A stretch of 64,000 nt of DNA from Pseudomonas brenneri (GTDB lineage Bacteria > Pseudomonadota > Gammaproteobacteria > Pseudomonadales > Pseudomonadaceae): positions 186,001 through 250,000 of the forward strand of contig NZ_VFIL01000009.1 of the NCBI RefSeq assembly GCF_007858285.1, read 5' to 3'. This document shows positions 1 to 10,066 of this stretch, piece by piece (position 1 is the first letter of the stretch; each line of letters opens with the position of its first letter). A program made the translations under genes and the position numbers. The notes below the pieces were generated by a model. That model had not been told where the DNA came from. It made no database searches and was given only the letters and a program-made list of their open reading frames with translations.

Positions 1-170
1 TTTCAATTTTAAATTCGATTGTTATCGGGAATATTTTGTATTTTTTCGATAGATGGAGATCGATCAGCTTTAAAAGCCGATTTTTATCCGTTATAAAGTC
101 GTCCAGCATTCCCCTTTCTGTCATCGGCCATGGTTATCCTGGCCGCTGACCACCGCCCAGGAGATGATTC

Positions 171-1049
<879 letters not shown>

Positions 1050-1054
1050 TCGCC

Positions 1055-2161
1055 ATGACCACTTTGCACAGCACGCCTCGCGCTGACGGCTTCCATATGC
1101 CAGCCGAGTGGGCACCCCAGACCCAGGCCTGGATGATCTGGCCCGAGCGCCCGGACAACTGGCGCCTGGGCGGCAAGCCAGCGCAGGCGGCCCATGTGGC
1201 GGTGGCCAAGGCCATTGCGCGCTTTGAGCCGGTGACGGTCGCGGTGTCGGCCGGCCAGTACGAAAACGCCCGGGCGCGCCTGGATGTGCCGAATATTCGC
1301 GTGGTGGAGATGTCCAGCGACGACGCGTGGGTACGCGACAGCGGGCCGACCTTCGTGATCAATGACCAGGGTGAAGTCCGTGGCGTGAACTGGGACTTCA
1401 ATGCCTGGGGCGGGTTTGACGGTGGCTTGTATGCGCCGTGGAACCGCGACTCCCAGGTGGGCGGCAAGATCCTTGAGATCGAGCGCAGCCCGCGTTATCG
1501 CACCGAGGGGTTTGTGCTCGAAGGTGGTTCGATTCACGTCGACGGTGAAGGCACGCTGATCACCACCGAGGAATGCCTGCTCAACCGCAATCGCAACCCG
1601 CATCTGGATCGTGGGCAAATCGAAGCGGTACTCAGCGCCAACCTGGCGGTGGATAAGATCATCTGGCTGCCCGACGGTCTGTTCAACGACGAAACCGACG
1701 GCCATGTGGATAACTTCTGCTGCTACGTGCGCCCGGGTGAAGTGTTGCTGGCCTGGACCGATGACCCGCAAGATCCGAACTATGTGCGCTGCCATGCCGC
1801 CATGGACGTGCTGCAAAACAGCACTGACGCCAAGGGGCGCGCGTTTATCGTGCATAAAATGCCGATTCCGGGGCCGTTGTATGCGACCGAGGAAGAGTGC
1901 GCCGGGGTTGACCCGGTGGACGGTTCCCAGGAGCGTAATCCGACCGTGCGGTTGGCCGCCTCCTACGTCAACTTCCTGATCGTCAACGGCGGCATCGTCG
2001 CGCCGAGCTTTGATGACCCGCTGGATGAACGCGCCCGGGAAATCCTCCAGGGTCTGTTCCCGCAACATGAAGTGGTGATGGTGCCAGGTCGTGAACTGTT
2101 ACTGGGCGGCGGCAATATCCATTGCCTGACCCAACAACAGCCCGCACCGCACAAAATCTGA
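1055..2161 (+). CDS. aguA: Agmatine deiminase
   Basis: A 368-residue member of the PPAD/agmatine deiminase family that converts agmatine to N-carbamoylputrescine and ammonia. The C-terminal GGGNIHCLTQQ segment carries the nucleophilic cysteine (about Cys357). Other family landmarks are DDAWVRDSGPTF, WDFNAWGG and DGHVDNFCCYVRPGE. It lies 5 bases after aguB and is certainly co-transcribed; a strong intrinsic terminator follows. The two genes form a complete agmatine-to-putrescine module. Confidence 0.97.
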   Translation: MTTLHSTPRADGFHMPAEWAPQTQAWMIWPERPDNWRLGGKPAQAAHVAVAKAIARFEPVTVAVSAGQYENARARLDVPNIRVVEMSSDDAWVRDSGPTFVINDQGEVRGVNWDFNAWGGFDGGLYAPWNRDSQVGGKILEIERSPRYRTEGFVLEGGSIHVDGEGTLITTEECLLNRNRNPHLDRGQIEAVLSANLAVDKIIWLPDGLFNDETDGHVDNFCCYVRPGEVLLAWTDDPQDPNYVRCHAAMDVLQNSTDAKGRAFIVHKMPIPGPLYATEEECAGVDPVDGSQERNPTVRLAASYVNFLIVNGGIVAPSFDDPLDERAREILQGLFPQHEVVMVPGRELLLGGGNIHCLTQQQPAPHKI

Positions 2162-2231
2162 GTGCAGTTGTAACAGCCGATTTCCCGGGAAAGCGGCTGC
2201 TTGCCAGCCAGTGCACTTGGCAGTAACAGCA

Positions 2232-2264
2232 AGCCCATGGCCCATCAGGGCCGTGGGCTTTTTT
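2232..2264 (+). terminator. Intrinsic terminator of aguBA
   Basis: A GC-rich hairpin (AGCCCATGGCCC / AGGGCCGTGGGCT) is followed by six T residues, placed 70 bases after the aguA stop. Confidence 0.9.
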
Positions 2265-2404
2265 GTGCCTGGCGTCCGATAACCCGGGCTTATTGGCACA
2301 GCTCTTGTATCGGCGCTGTGACAGTGATCGGGGTTTGTGACTGCGCAGTTCTGTCATAAACCTTGAGTAAGTTAGCCGCTCAAGCAGTAGGAGAGAGCGC
2401 TGAA

Positions 2405-2617
2405 ATGAACGCCGATATCAACCTGGTCTATAAACGCGCGCCCCATCCCCTGGCAGTACGGGGCGACGCGATTCACGCGCTGGCACTCTGGTTGAAGGCC
2501 AACGGCTCGCGCCGGATCAGGCAGGCTGACCCGCGGCGGGTGATGAGTGAGCGTTATCCAGCGGGGTTGTTCAGCGAGGATGAAATGCAGGTGTTGTGCG
2601 AGTTGATACAGAACTGA
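2405..2617 (+). CDS. Small conserved-looking hypothetical protein
   Basis: A 70-residue protein starting MNADINLVYKRAPHPLAV. The ATG at 2405 is chosen because GTAGGAGAGA lies just upstream; an in-frame TTG at 2363 would add 14 unconvincing residues. No signal peptide or membrane segment is seen. It is basic in the middle (GSRRIRQADPRRVMSERYP) and acidic at the end. I do not recognise a family. It stands alone between the aguBA terminator and a REP palindrome. Confidence 0.6.
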   Translation: MNADINLVYKRAPHPLAVRGDAIHALALWLKANGSRRIRQADPRRVMSERYPAGLFSEDEMQVLCELIQN

Positions 2618-2635
2618 CGGGCACTGACTATCCAA

Positions 2636-2661
2636 ATGTGGGAGCAAGCTCGCTCCCACAT
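2636..2661. repeat. REP-type palindrome
   Basis: An inverted repeat around GGAGCAAGCTCGCTCC with flanking TGTG/CACA, the typical Pseudomonas REP core. It lies between the convergent ends of the small gene and the TonB receptor gene. Confidence 0.8.
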
Positions 2662-2675
2662 GAACCGCATGTGGC

Positions 2676-4763
2676 TTAGAAGTTATAGGTCCCAGTGACC
2701 ACCAGGCTACGCGGGTCACCGAACTGGATCTGGTTGGCGCTGGTCGCCGACGCGTAGTACGTCTTGTCGCTGATGTTGTTCAGTGCTGCTTTCACATCCC
2801 ATTCCTTGTGCCGGAACCCGGCCAGGGCGTCCCAGCGGCCATAGCCCGGCAATACAACGGTGTTGGCGTTGTCGGCATAACGCTCGCCCACCAGGGTCAG
2901 GCCGGTTTCGGCGTACCAGCCCATTTCCGGTTTCCAGGTGACGAACAGACTGGCGTTGCGCTTGGCCACGTCGCTGATGCGTTTGCCTTCAAAGCCGTTG
3001 TTGTCTTTGACGACCTTGGCATCCTGCACACCGACGCCGCCGCGTACATACCAGTTGCCGACGATTTTGCCGGTGGTGGTCAGCTCGATCCCTCGGGAGC
3101 GTTGCACGCCGCTGAGCAGGGTGACGAGCGGGTTCTCCGGGTCACGGGTGCGGCGGTTGTACAGCTCCAGTTCATAGACGGCGAGGGTGGTGCTCAGGCG
3201 GTCGTCGAGCCAGTCGCTCTTGACTCCGATTTCCTTTTGTTTGGTCAGCTCGGGGCTCAGGTCGTTGGCATTGCCGGCCGCATTCGGGGTGATGCCGATC
3301 AGGCCGCCACCGGTGGGGGAGAATGTCTTGCTCCACGACGCGTAGAACGAGTGGTTCTCCACCGGCGTCCACACCACGCCCAGCCGTGGGCTAGTGTTGT
3401 GGCTGTCAACCTTTTGCCGAGCGTGGGTGACCTTGCTGGTGGTGTCCACTTCGAAGCGGTCGTAGCGCAGGCCGGCGAGCACTTGCCATTGGTCGTTCAG
3501 GCGCAGTTGGTCCTGCACGTACAGGCCCTGGCTTTCGACTTCGGTGTGGTTATTGCTGGAAACAAACATCGGCCCGGTATGGCTCAGGTGGCGATTTGGG
3601 TGCTTGAGATCCAGGCTGGGGACCGCTTTGCCGCCGTCCTTGACGGCCGTTGAAGTAGACAGTTTAGGGTCACGGCGCTGGCTGCCCAGCTCAATGCCGG
3701 TCAGCAGGCGATGCTCCAGGCCAAAGGTGTTGAAGCCGCCTTCCAGCTCGACGTTGTTGAACACATTGCGGGTTGTCAGATCCTGCTGCCAGCGCTGGCG
3801 CCCGACGGTGTTGGTCTTGGCGTCGTAGCCGGTCAGGTAGGTGTTGTCGAAATCGCTGTCGAGCTTGAACACACCCAGCGTATGGCGCAGTTGCCAACTG
3901 TCATTGAGCTCATAGGCGAGCTTGGAGCGCAGCGATTGGGTGGTGTCGTCGATGTAGTCGCGCGGGTCGCCGTAGGTGGTGTCGCGGCTCACATCGGCCG
4001 GGCGTCCACGCACACCAGGGATGCCACGGTCCGGGGTGCGGTCGTAGCGGCTGTATTCGTATTGCACCAGCCAGTTCAATTGCGGGGTCAGTTGCCAGCT
4101 CATCGACGGTGCGAACAGTTTACGGTTGCCGCTGATGTTGTCGCGCAAGCTGTCGGTGTCCTCGTTCCCCATGTTCAGCCGCAGGCTGATGTTGTCCGTC
4201 GGGTCGGCGCTCAAGTCGGTGTACAGGCTGCGCGTCCCGTTCGTGCCGCCCTGGGCTTCGATACTGGAAGCACGCCCGGCCTGGGGCAGCTTGCTGACGC
4301 GGTTGACGATCCCGCCCTGGCCACCACGCCCGTACAGCACAGCGGCAGGGCCTTTGAGCACGTCGATGCGCTCGATGTTGTGCAGGTCGCGCACGTATTG
4401 GCTGTCGTCACGGATGCCATCGAGGTAGAAGTCGCTGCTGGCTTCGAAGCCGCGGATACGCAGGCTGTCGAAGCGGGTATCGGCGCCGCTGCTGACGTTG
4501 GGGATACCGCTCAAGGCCTGGCCCAGATCGTTGGTGCCGTAGGCGCGCAGGTTCTCGGTCTTCACCGAGTCGATTGCCTGGGGTACGTAGCGCACCGGCG
4601 TGGCCGTGCGCGTGGCGGTGTTGGTGTTTTTGACGCGCGGATCGTCCTCGTCAGCTTCTGCACTGATGGAGGTAGCGGGCAGTGTCGTCGCGGCGCAGGC
4701 AAATCCGGCGCACAGCAGTGCAGAAAGCCCAAGGGTCATGGGCGTCAGGCGAGAGGCTGGCAT
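2676..4763 (-). CDS. TonB-dependent siderophore receptor, Fiu-like
   Basis: A 695-residue outer-membrane receptor. It has a signal peptide (MPASRLTPMTLGLSALLCAGFACA), a short TonB-box region, a plug domain (about residues 55-165, with LRIRGFEASSDFYLDGIRD and ERIDVLKGPAAVLYGRGGQGG) and a 22-strand beta-barrel ending in the aromatic residue of TYNF. The plug sequence resembles the Fiu catecholate-siderophore group more than FhuA, and the paired C-terminal cysteines of FhuA-type receptors are absent. A Fur-box-like site lies upstream, so iron repression is expected. The ligand is inferred from family resemblance only. Confidence 0.88.
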   Translation of the reverse strand: MPASRLTPMTLGLSALLCAGFACAATTLPATSISAEADEDDPRVKNTNTATRTATPVRYVPQAIDSVKTENLRAYGTNDLGQALSGIPNVSSGADTRFDSLRIRGFEASSDFYLDGIRDDSQYVRDLHNIERIDVLKGPAAVLYGRGGQGGIVNRVSKLPQAGRASSIEAQGGTNGTRSLYTDLSADPTDNISLRLNMGNEDTDSLRDNISGNRKLFAPSMSWQLTPQLNWLVQYEYSRYDRTPDRGIPGVRGRPADVSRDTTYGDPRDYIDDTTQSLRSKLAYELNDSWQLRHTLGVFKLDSDFDNTYLTGYDAKTNTVGRQRWQQDLTTRNVFNNVELEGGFNTFGLEHRLLTGIELGSQRRDPKLSTSTAVKDGGKAVPSLDLKHPNRHLSHTGPMFVSSNNHTEVESQGLYVQDQLRLNDQWQVLAGLRYDRFEVDTTSKVTHARQKVDSHNTSPRLGVVWTPVENHSFYASWSKTFSPTGGGLIGITPNAAGNANDLSPELTKQKEIGVKSDWLDDRLSTTLAVYELELYNRRTRDPENPLVTLLSGVQRSRGIELTTTGKIVGNWYVRGGVGVQDAKVVKDNNGFEGKRISDVAKRNASLFVTWKPEMGWYAETGLTLVGERYADNANTVVLPGYGRWDALAGFRHKEWDVKAALNNISDKTYYASATSANQIQFGDPRSLVVTGTYNF

Positions 4764-4804
4764 TAAGGGGGTGCATCCGTAAGAGGGAGGAAAAATTGCG
4801 CGCG

Positions 4805-4823
4805 AATGATAATGCTTGCCATT
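4805..4823 (-). promoter_or_regulatory. Fur-box-like site
   Basis: AATGATAATGCTTGCCATT matches the 19-bp Fur consensus at most positions of the left half. It lies about 40 bases upstream of the receptor start. The rest of the gap (4764-5112) is AT-rich and shows no gene. Confidence 0.65.
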
Positions 4824-5112
4824 TGCTGGCGTGATTTATTCTTGTACTGTTGGCTCGAATAAATATTTCTAAATATTTCTGCGTGTTTTTATAGGTTTTT
4901 TTGTCGCATCGGAAAATGCGTTACCCGCCAGCGCTTATTCACGTTATGAGTCGGCTGAGCGTCTATAACGCGTAAATAGTGGCTAAATAATATTGCTTAG
5001 ACTTTTTTCGCCTAAATTCAGACGATTCACTAAATTGACACGTGGTTCAGGGCACGGATAGGATTCGCCTCAACGCCTGTGGCTAACCGCCATGACTTCT
5101 CTATAAAAAAAT

Positions 5113-5150
5113 GGCCCGCGGCATGTTCGGTCGTCCGCGGGCCTTTTTTT
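5113..5150 (+). terminator. Strong hairpin terminator upstream of oprD-family gene
   Basis: GGCCCGCGG / CCGCGGGCC hairpin with seven T residues after it and six A residues before it, so it can act on both strands. No gene ends here on the plus strand, so it may end a short untranslated transcript from 4830-5110 or act as a leader attenuator for the porin gene. Confidence 0.8.
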
Positions 5151-5232
5151 ATCCGGGGAAAGTCGATACCAAAAAATCCAAACGGAGCCAGGTGTCACAG
5201 CGCGTACTCAACCAGTAATAAGGAATAAAAAA

Positions 5233-6528
5233 ATGTTGAAGCAACGGATGGGTCTGATCGCTCTGGGGATTTTGAGCGCTACACAGGCAATGGCCAACGA
5301 CCAGGAGCAATCCAAGGGCTTCGTGGAAGACAGCCACCTGAACATCGCGGCGCGTAATGCGTATATCAGCCGCGATTACAAAGACGGCGGTAAAGATAAA
5401 GCCGAATGGGGCCAGGGCTTCATCGGTAAGTTCGAATCCGGCTTCACCCAAGGCACCGTCGGTGTGGGTGTGGACGTGATTGGCCAATACGCCATTCGTC
5501 TGGATGGTGGTAAAGGTCGCAGCGGCGCTGGCGGCATCAACTTCTTCAAACAAGGCGACAGCGGCGCAGCACCACACGACCTGGCCAAGGGCGGCGCAGC
5601 CGTCAAGGCTCGCATCTCCAACACTGTGCTGAAGTACGGTGACCAGATGCCAGCCGTGCCGGTCCTGCAGTACGACAACTCCCGTCTGTTGTCGGAAACC
5701 TACACCGGTACCTCGATCGTCTCCAAAGAGATCAAAGGTCTGGAGCTGCAAGGTGGTTACTTCACCAAGGAAGCCCAAAAAGGTGCCGAAGGCACCGACA
5801 GCGGCAACCTGAAAAACATCGCCTACCTGGGCGGTAGCTACAAGTTCACCGAAAGCCTGTCGGCCGCGCTGTACGCATCCGACATGGAAGACGTACTGAA
5901 GAAGCAATACGTCAACGTCAACTACGTGCTGGGCCTGCCACAAGAGCAGTCGCTGACGTTTGACTTCAACGGCTACAAGACCAAGCTGGACAAGAGCTTC
6001 GCCCAGCTGACCCAGGGTGATGCTGACGCTCGTGACAACAAAATCTGGAGCCTGGGTGCCACTTGGGCCTTCGGTCCGCACAGCCTGACCCTGGCTCACC
6101 AGCGCAGTTCCGGTGATACCGGCTACATGTACGGCGGCTATCGTAACAACACCAAGGGCAGCGGCATTGGCGACGGTGGTAATACCATCCTGCTGGCCAA
6201 CTCCTACTGGTCTGACTTCAACGCTAAAGACGAGCGCTCCTGGCAGGTCGGCTACGGCATTGACTTCAGCACCTTCGGCGTACCGGGTCTGACTTACAAC
6301 ATCGCTTACGTGCGCGGCACCAACATCGACGACGGTAGCAACCGTGGCGATGGCACCGAGCGTGAAATCTTCAACCAGTTCAAGTACGTGGTACAGAGCG
6401 GCCCGGCTAAAGACCTGAGCCTGCGTGCCCGTGCCTCCTGGTTGCGTGTTTCGACCAACGCCAACAACTACAACGTTGGCGGCAACGAAATCCGTCTATT
6501 CGCCGACTACCCGATCAACGTGTTCTAA
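5233..6528 (+). CDS. OprD-family outer-membrane porin
   Basis: A 431-residue porin. It has a signal peptide ending in ATQAMA, the mature start NDQEQSKGFVEDSHLNIAARNAYISRDYKDG typical of OprD, alternating amphipathic strands throughout, and a C-terminal phenylalanine (INVF). OprD-family channels take up amino acids, aromatic acids or other small solutes; the substrate cannot be read from sequence. Loop insertions rich in Gly, Ser and Lys are visible near residues 95-115 and 300-320. The ATG at 5233 follows a purine-rich AATAAGGAATAA. A bidirectional terminator ends it. Confidence 0.93.
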   Translation: MLKQRMGLIALGILSATQAMANDQEQSKGFVEDSHLNIAARNAYISRDYKDGGKDKAEWGQGFIGKFESGFTQGTVGVGVDVIGQYAIRLDGGKGRSGAGGINFFKQGDSGAAPHDLAKGGAAVKARISNTVLKYGDQMPAVPVLQYDNSRLLSETYTGTSIVSKEIKGLELQGGYFTKEAQKGAEGTDSGNLKNIAYLGGSYKFTESLSAALYASDMEDVLKKQYVNVNYVLGLPQEQSLTFDFNGYKTKLDKSFAQLTQGDADARDNKIWSLGATWAFGPHSLTLAHQRSSGDTGYMYGGYRNNTKGSGIGDGGNTILLANSYWSDFNAKDERSWQVGYGIDFSTFGVPGLTYNIAYVRGTNIDDGSNRGDGTEREIFNQFKYVVQSGPAKDLSLRARASWLRVSTNANNYNVGGNEIRLFADYPINVF

Positions 6529-6564
6529 GATCGCGCGTCGTGCCTGATACCAGGCAATAAAAAA

Positions 6565-6587
6565 CCCCGACGTGTCGGGGTTTTTTT
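6565..6587. terminator. Bidirectional terminator
   Basis: CCCCGACGTGTCGGGG flanked by AAAAAA and TTTTTTT, between the convergent porin and M48 protease genes. It can serve both. Confidence 0.9.
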
Positions 6588-6602
6588 ATGGCTGCCTGAA
6601 AC

Positions 6603-8168
6603 CTACGCCTTTACCTGCGCCAGTTTCTGGCAGTTAGCCTTGCGCGCCGGGTACTGCCCGCATTTGCGCAACACACTCTGCACCTGCTGGGCATTCTGCA
6701 ATTGCTGGCTAGCCAGCAGCTTTTCGGTGATGAACAGCTCTTCCGAGCCCAAGTTGCGTTCGGCCTTGTCGATCATCGCCAGCGCCGCCTTGCCGTCGCC
6801 GCGCTTGAGGTAATAGCTGATCATCAAGTCATAGGTCGAAGGCCCGGCCAGGGACCAGTCCTTGATCGCCTGCAACTCCTTCAACGCCTCGGCATTTCTG
6901 CCCTGGGCCAGACGCACGGCGTAGGCGGTGCGGCGGATGTTCGGCTGGTCCTTGACCGGTGAACCCAAGGCGCGGCGGATAAACGCATCGGCCTCGGGCA
7001 CCTTGTTTTTTGCCAGGGCGGCGGTGGCGGCGTAGGCGTCCTTGTAGCCCTGCATCGCCTTGGCCACGGGGGCTGCGTCACGCACCTTTGGCCAGCTCTG
7101 CTTATTGACCCGGACGCGGCGCTCCTTGGGGTATTCGCGTTGCAGGTATTGGCGCAGCTCGGTGTCACGGTCCAGCGCAGACATGTGGGAGCGGTTGAAG
7201 TACTGGCTGGTGGCGCTGATGGTGGTGTTCAGGCCGTCTTTGACCAACACATCCAACTCTTTGGTAAAGCGGTCGAGGTTGAACTGCTGCAACGAGTCTT
7301 GCATCGCGTTCTTGCGGGCGGTGAGAAAACCCGTCAGCAGCGGCTTCTGCTTGCCCTGGAAATCATTCAGGCGCTCCAGGCTGTGAGTGGCCGCGCGGGG
7401 GGCGTAGCCGGCACGAATCATCAGGTCGGTGCCGAGCAGATCTGCCTGGTCTTCCTGGCTGCGGCCCCAGGCGGTGCTCCACACATTGTCGGAAAAACTA
7501 TTGGCCAGCGAGGTATACAACACGGTGTTGCCGATGGTTTTTTGCGTGCCGGCCGGGTCCTTGCTGAACAGCTTCATGGTGCCCGAACTGCGATCCACCC
7601 CGGTGTTGGCCGCCACTGTTGCCAGGGCCACGGTGGAGGCCACGGTGGTGAACATTTCTTTCTGCTGCTGGAAGGCGGCGGCGCGGTCATGGTGATGCAG
7701 CAACACATGGCTCATTTCATGGCCGAGCATGGCGGCGATTTCATCTTCGCTGCCGACGTTTTCCAGCATCCCCAGCGGCACGAAAATATTGCCGTAGGGA
7801 TCCGCCGATGGGCCGAAGCTGTAGCTGTCGGTGATCTTCACCTGCAACAGCGGCAACTCCCCCGGCCAGCCCTTGGACAGGCGCGTGACGATGCCCTGCA
7901 AGTACACCTGCAACATCGGGATATCCACCAGGTTCTGCTGGCGCGCCTCGGCGGCAGGCACGGTGCGGCCGTCGTAACTCAAGCGCTGCTGGCCCGCGCG
8001 TTGCGGGTCGAGCTTGTAGTACTGGCGCACTTCGCTGTTATCCACGTAGTGGCCCTGGACCTGCGACTGGGTCGACGACCCCACCAGGTTCAGAAACGCC
8101 TGGTCCGCACCCTTCAAGGTGGCGCAACCGCTGAGCAATGCGCTGGCCAGCAATAGATATCCCTTCAC
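6603..8168 (-). CDS. M48-family metalloprotease lipoprotein
   Basis: A 521-residue protein. It has a lipoprotein signal (LLASALLSGC, Cys15) and an M48 zinc-protease domain with HEMSH (150-154); a third ligand is likely in SQEDQADLLGTDL. A long C-terminal helical region with TPR-like repeats (KDAYAATAALAKNK, DLMISYYLKRGDGKAALAMIDKAE) resembles BepA/YfgC-type outer-membrane quality-control proteases. It is the last gene of a three-gene minus-strand operon with a small exported protein and a CHASE2 protein. A role in envelope protein quality control is inferred from the family. Confidence 0.9.
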   Translation of the reverse strand: MKGYLLLASALLSGCATLKGADQAFLNLVGSSTQSQVQGHYVDNSEVRQYYKLDPQRAGQQRLSYDGRTVPAAEARQQNLVDIPMLQVYLQGIVTRLSKGWPGELPLLQVKITDSYSFGPSADPYGNIFVPLGMLENVGSEDEIAAMLGHEMSHVLLHHHDRAAAFQQQKEMFTTVASTVALATVAANTGVDRSSGTMKLFSKDPAGTQKTIGNTVLYTSLANSFSDNVWSTAWGRSQEDQADLLGTDLMIRAGYAPRAATHSLERLNDFQGKQKPLLTGFLTARKNAMQDSLQQFNLDRFTKELDVLVKDGLNTTISATSQYFNRSHMSALDRDTELRQYLQREYPKERRVRVNKQSWPKVRDAAPVAKAMQGYKDAYAATAALAKNKVPEADAFIRRALGSPVKDQPNIRRTAYAVRLAQGRNAEALKELQAIKDWSLAGPSTYDLMISYYLKRGDGKAALAMIDKAERNLGSEELFITEKLLASQQLQNAQQVQSVLRKCGQYPARKANCQKLAQVKA

Positions 8169-8180
8169 CGCGATACTCCT

Positions 8181-8546
8181 TTATTGACTGCAACCGGCGC
8201 CGTAGCCGAGGGTGGATTTGTTGTGCGTGTCGCTGGCCAGGCTCTGGGGCATTTGTTGGCACGGCAGGCTCATGACATTCAGTGGCGGTTCGATTCGCAG
8301 GTCCCGGGTGTCCAGCCAGACTTTCTGCCCAGCCAATTCCACCAGCACCAGTTCCAGGTCCGTGTTGAGCTGCAACACCTGAACCGGTTGCTTGGGTGTG
8401 TCTTTGCGGGCGATTTCTCGCTGCAGCTTGCCTTGCTCGTCCACCACCTCCACCGGGTCGGCCAGGAACTCCTTGATGACGTGGGTTTCGGCCAGCACGC
8501 CCTGGCTGTAGAGCGCGGCGAGTAACACGATGAGGATTCTGTTCAT
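8181..8546 (-). CDS. Small exported hypothetical protein
   Basis: A 121-residue protein with a clear signal peptide (MNRILIVLLAALYSQGVLA) and a mature part of about 102 residues that holds two cysteines (LPCQQMPQ and GYGAGCSQ). The start at 8546 is preferred over longer in-frame starts because the signal peptide begins there and GGAAACCAAGG precedes it. It lies 12 bases upstream of the M48 gene and 38 bases after the CHASE2 gene, so all three are probably co-transcribed. I do not recognise the family. Confidence 0.8.
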   Translation of the reverse strand: MNRILIVLLAALYSQGVLAETHVIKEFLADPVEVVDEQGKLQREIARKDTPKQPVQVLQLNTDLELVLVELAGQKVWLDTRDLRIEPPLNVMSLPCQQMPQSLASDTHNKSTLGYGAGCSQ

Positions 8547-8584
8547 CCTTGGTTTCCTTGAGTGAGACGACATGGTGGCGCCCT

Positions 8585-9928
8585 TCAGTGGCCACGGTCG
8601 AAGAAGGCTTCGATCCGCTCGCTGAACAGCGCCAATGACAGCAAAACAATACCCAGCACGTTGACCAGGGTGATGTGGTTCAGATACAGCACGCCGCACA
8701 CCGCCAGCAGCATCAGCATCACCAAGCCCCACGACCAGTAGGGTGAGGTGAAGAAGCGGACTTCTTGAGCGTGCCAGCGCGTCCAGCTCGGTAAGCCGGC
8801 CAAGCGCCGTGCATGCAGGGCCTTGAGCACGAGAATCAACGCCAGCAGCCCCAGCTCCAGCAGGTCCACCCAGTGCAGGTTGAAACCGGGGAAATTGGCC
8901 GGCTCGCGGTCGTAATCCATGCCCTTGTAGATCAGGTTGTCCAGGGCCATGGCATGCAGGTACACCCCGGGAATCAGCCCATGCACGGGTGACTGCACCA
9001 GGTCGCCGGTGGACGTGATACTGGCCCCGACCATCACCAGGCGGTCGCGCAGCAAGCCGGCCACCAGCGCCTGATCCTCTGGCGAACTGACCTCCAGATC
9101 GCTGGCCGACAGGGTCAGGCTATAAGGGCAGCGAGCCTGGGCCGAGTCGTCGAGTTTCCAGAACACCGCCTGGAAAAACTGCGCCACCCAATCCAGCACA
9201 AAATTGCGCGGCGGTGCGCAGTGACGGATATCCGAGATCTGCGCCTGCTCGGGTGCCAGTTTCAAGCCCCACTGCACGGCGATCGGCTGCCGTTGCGCAG
9301 CCGCCTCGGCATCCGCGGGCAGATCTGCACACGGCTGGTCCTTGCAGAACTGGCGGTACAGCGCCAGGGCCGGCGTCTCCATCACCCCTAACGCCGTCGG
9401 CATCGCCAAGGGGTACTTGTCGTCCACCCCCGACCACATCACCAGCCCGGGCTGGGTGAATGCGGCAAATTGTTCGAGAGTATTGGCTTGCCCATTCTCG
9501 CCCCGCGTCACCCCGGTATTGGCCAGCAACAAGGGAATGCCCCGGTGCTGATAGCGCTCGAACACATTCGCCAGTAACTGACTGCCGCGCGTCGGGTCGC
9601 CGAGGGAGTGATCGTGGCTGTACAACAAATCCACAAACACCGCCTTGGGCTTGTAGGCCAGCAGGCGCTTGAATAACTTGCTCTGCTCGCTATACGGCAT
9701 CGGCCATGAGGTGTTGTTACGCATCAGGTAGGCGTCATCGATCAACACCACGGCGATGTGCTGCTGGCCGGTGCTGGGGTAATTGCTGGAAAACATCCGG
9801 TTGAGCCACTGGGCGGATGCCTTGTCACTGGAGCTTGCCAGGCCGAAGGGATCGAGCACCGCCAGCAACACGATAAAAAACGCGAGCAAATAGCGGCGAC
9901 GATTGAACAGCGGGGGGTTGTTCGACAT
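8585..9928 (-). CDS. CHASE2-domain membrane protein
   Basis: A 447-residue inner-membrane protein. An N-terminal membrane segment (YLLAFFIVLLAVLDPFGLA) is followed by a large extracytoplasmic CHASE2 sensor domain (about 35-340; landmarks VVLIDDAYLM, PKAVFVDLLYSHD, RLVMVGASITSTGDLVQSPVHGLIPGVYLHA) and three C-terminal membrane segments. No kinase, cyclase or GGDEF output domain follows, so it senses or scaffolds without an attached enzyme. First gene of the operon with the exported small protein and the M48 protease. The ligand is unknown. Confidence 0.88.
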   Translation of the reverse strand: MSNNPPLFNRRRYLLAFFIVLLAVLDPFGLASSSDKASAQWLNRMFSSNYPSTGQQHIAVVLIDDAYLMRNNTSWPMPYSEQSKLFKRLLAYKPKAVFVDLLYSHDHSLGDPTRGSQLLANVFERYQHRGIPLLLANTGVTRGENGQANTLEQFAAFTQPGLVMWSGVDDKYPLAMPTALGVMETPALALYRQFCKDQPCADLPADAEAAAQRQPIAVQWGLKLAPEQAQISDIRHCAPPRNFVLDWVAQFFQAVFWKLDDSAQARCPYSLTLSASDLEVSSPEDQALVAGLLRDRLVMVGASITSTGDLVQSPVHGLIPGVYLHAMALDNLIYKGMDYDREPANFPGFNLHWVDLLELGLLALILVLKALHARRLAGLPSWTRWHAQEVRFFTSPYWSWGLVMLMLLAVCGVLYLNHITLVNVLGIVLLSLALFSERIEAFFDRGH

Positions 9929-10066
9929 CCATGTCTCAATAAAAAACGGCGGGTGCTGTGACGGGGCAGGGTTTCCCGCATGAACGCAGCGAATGCATGG
10001 GTTTTAAAGGACGGGGAGGGGGGTGTCAATTAGAAATATGGCTAAGTGCCATCTCGCGCCCATCGC

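Noticed and set aside
2880..4766. Long plus-strand ORFs opposite the TonB receptor
   Set aside because: They are GC-rich antisense frames of a clear receptor gene, without starts or family features.
4767..5112. PrrF-like small RNA in the iron-regulated gap
   Set aside because: A terminator is present, but the conserved PrrF core was not found.
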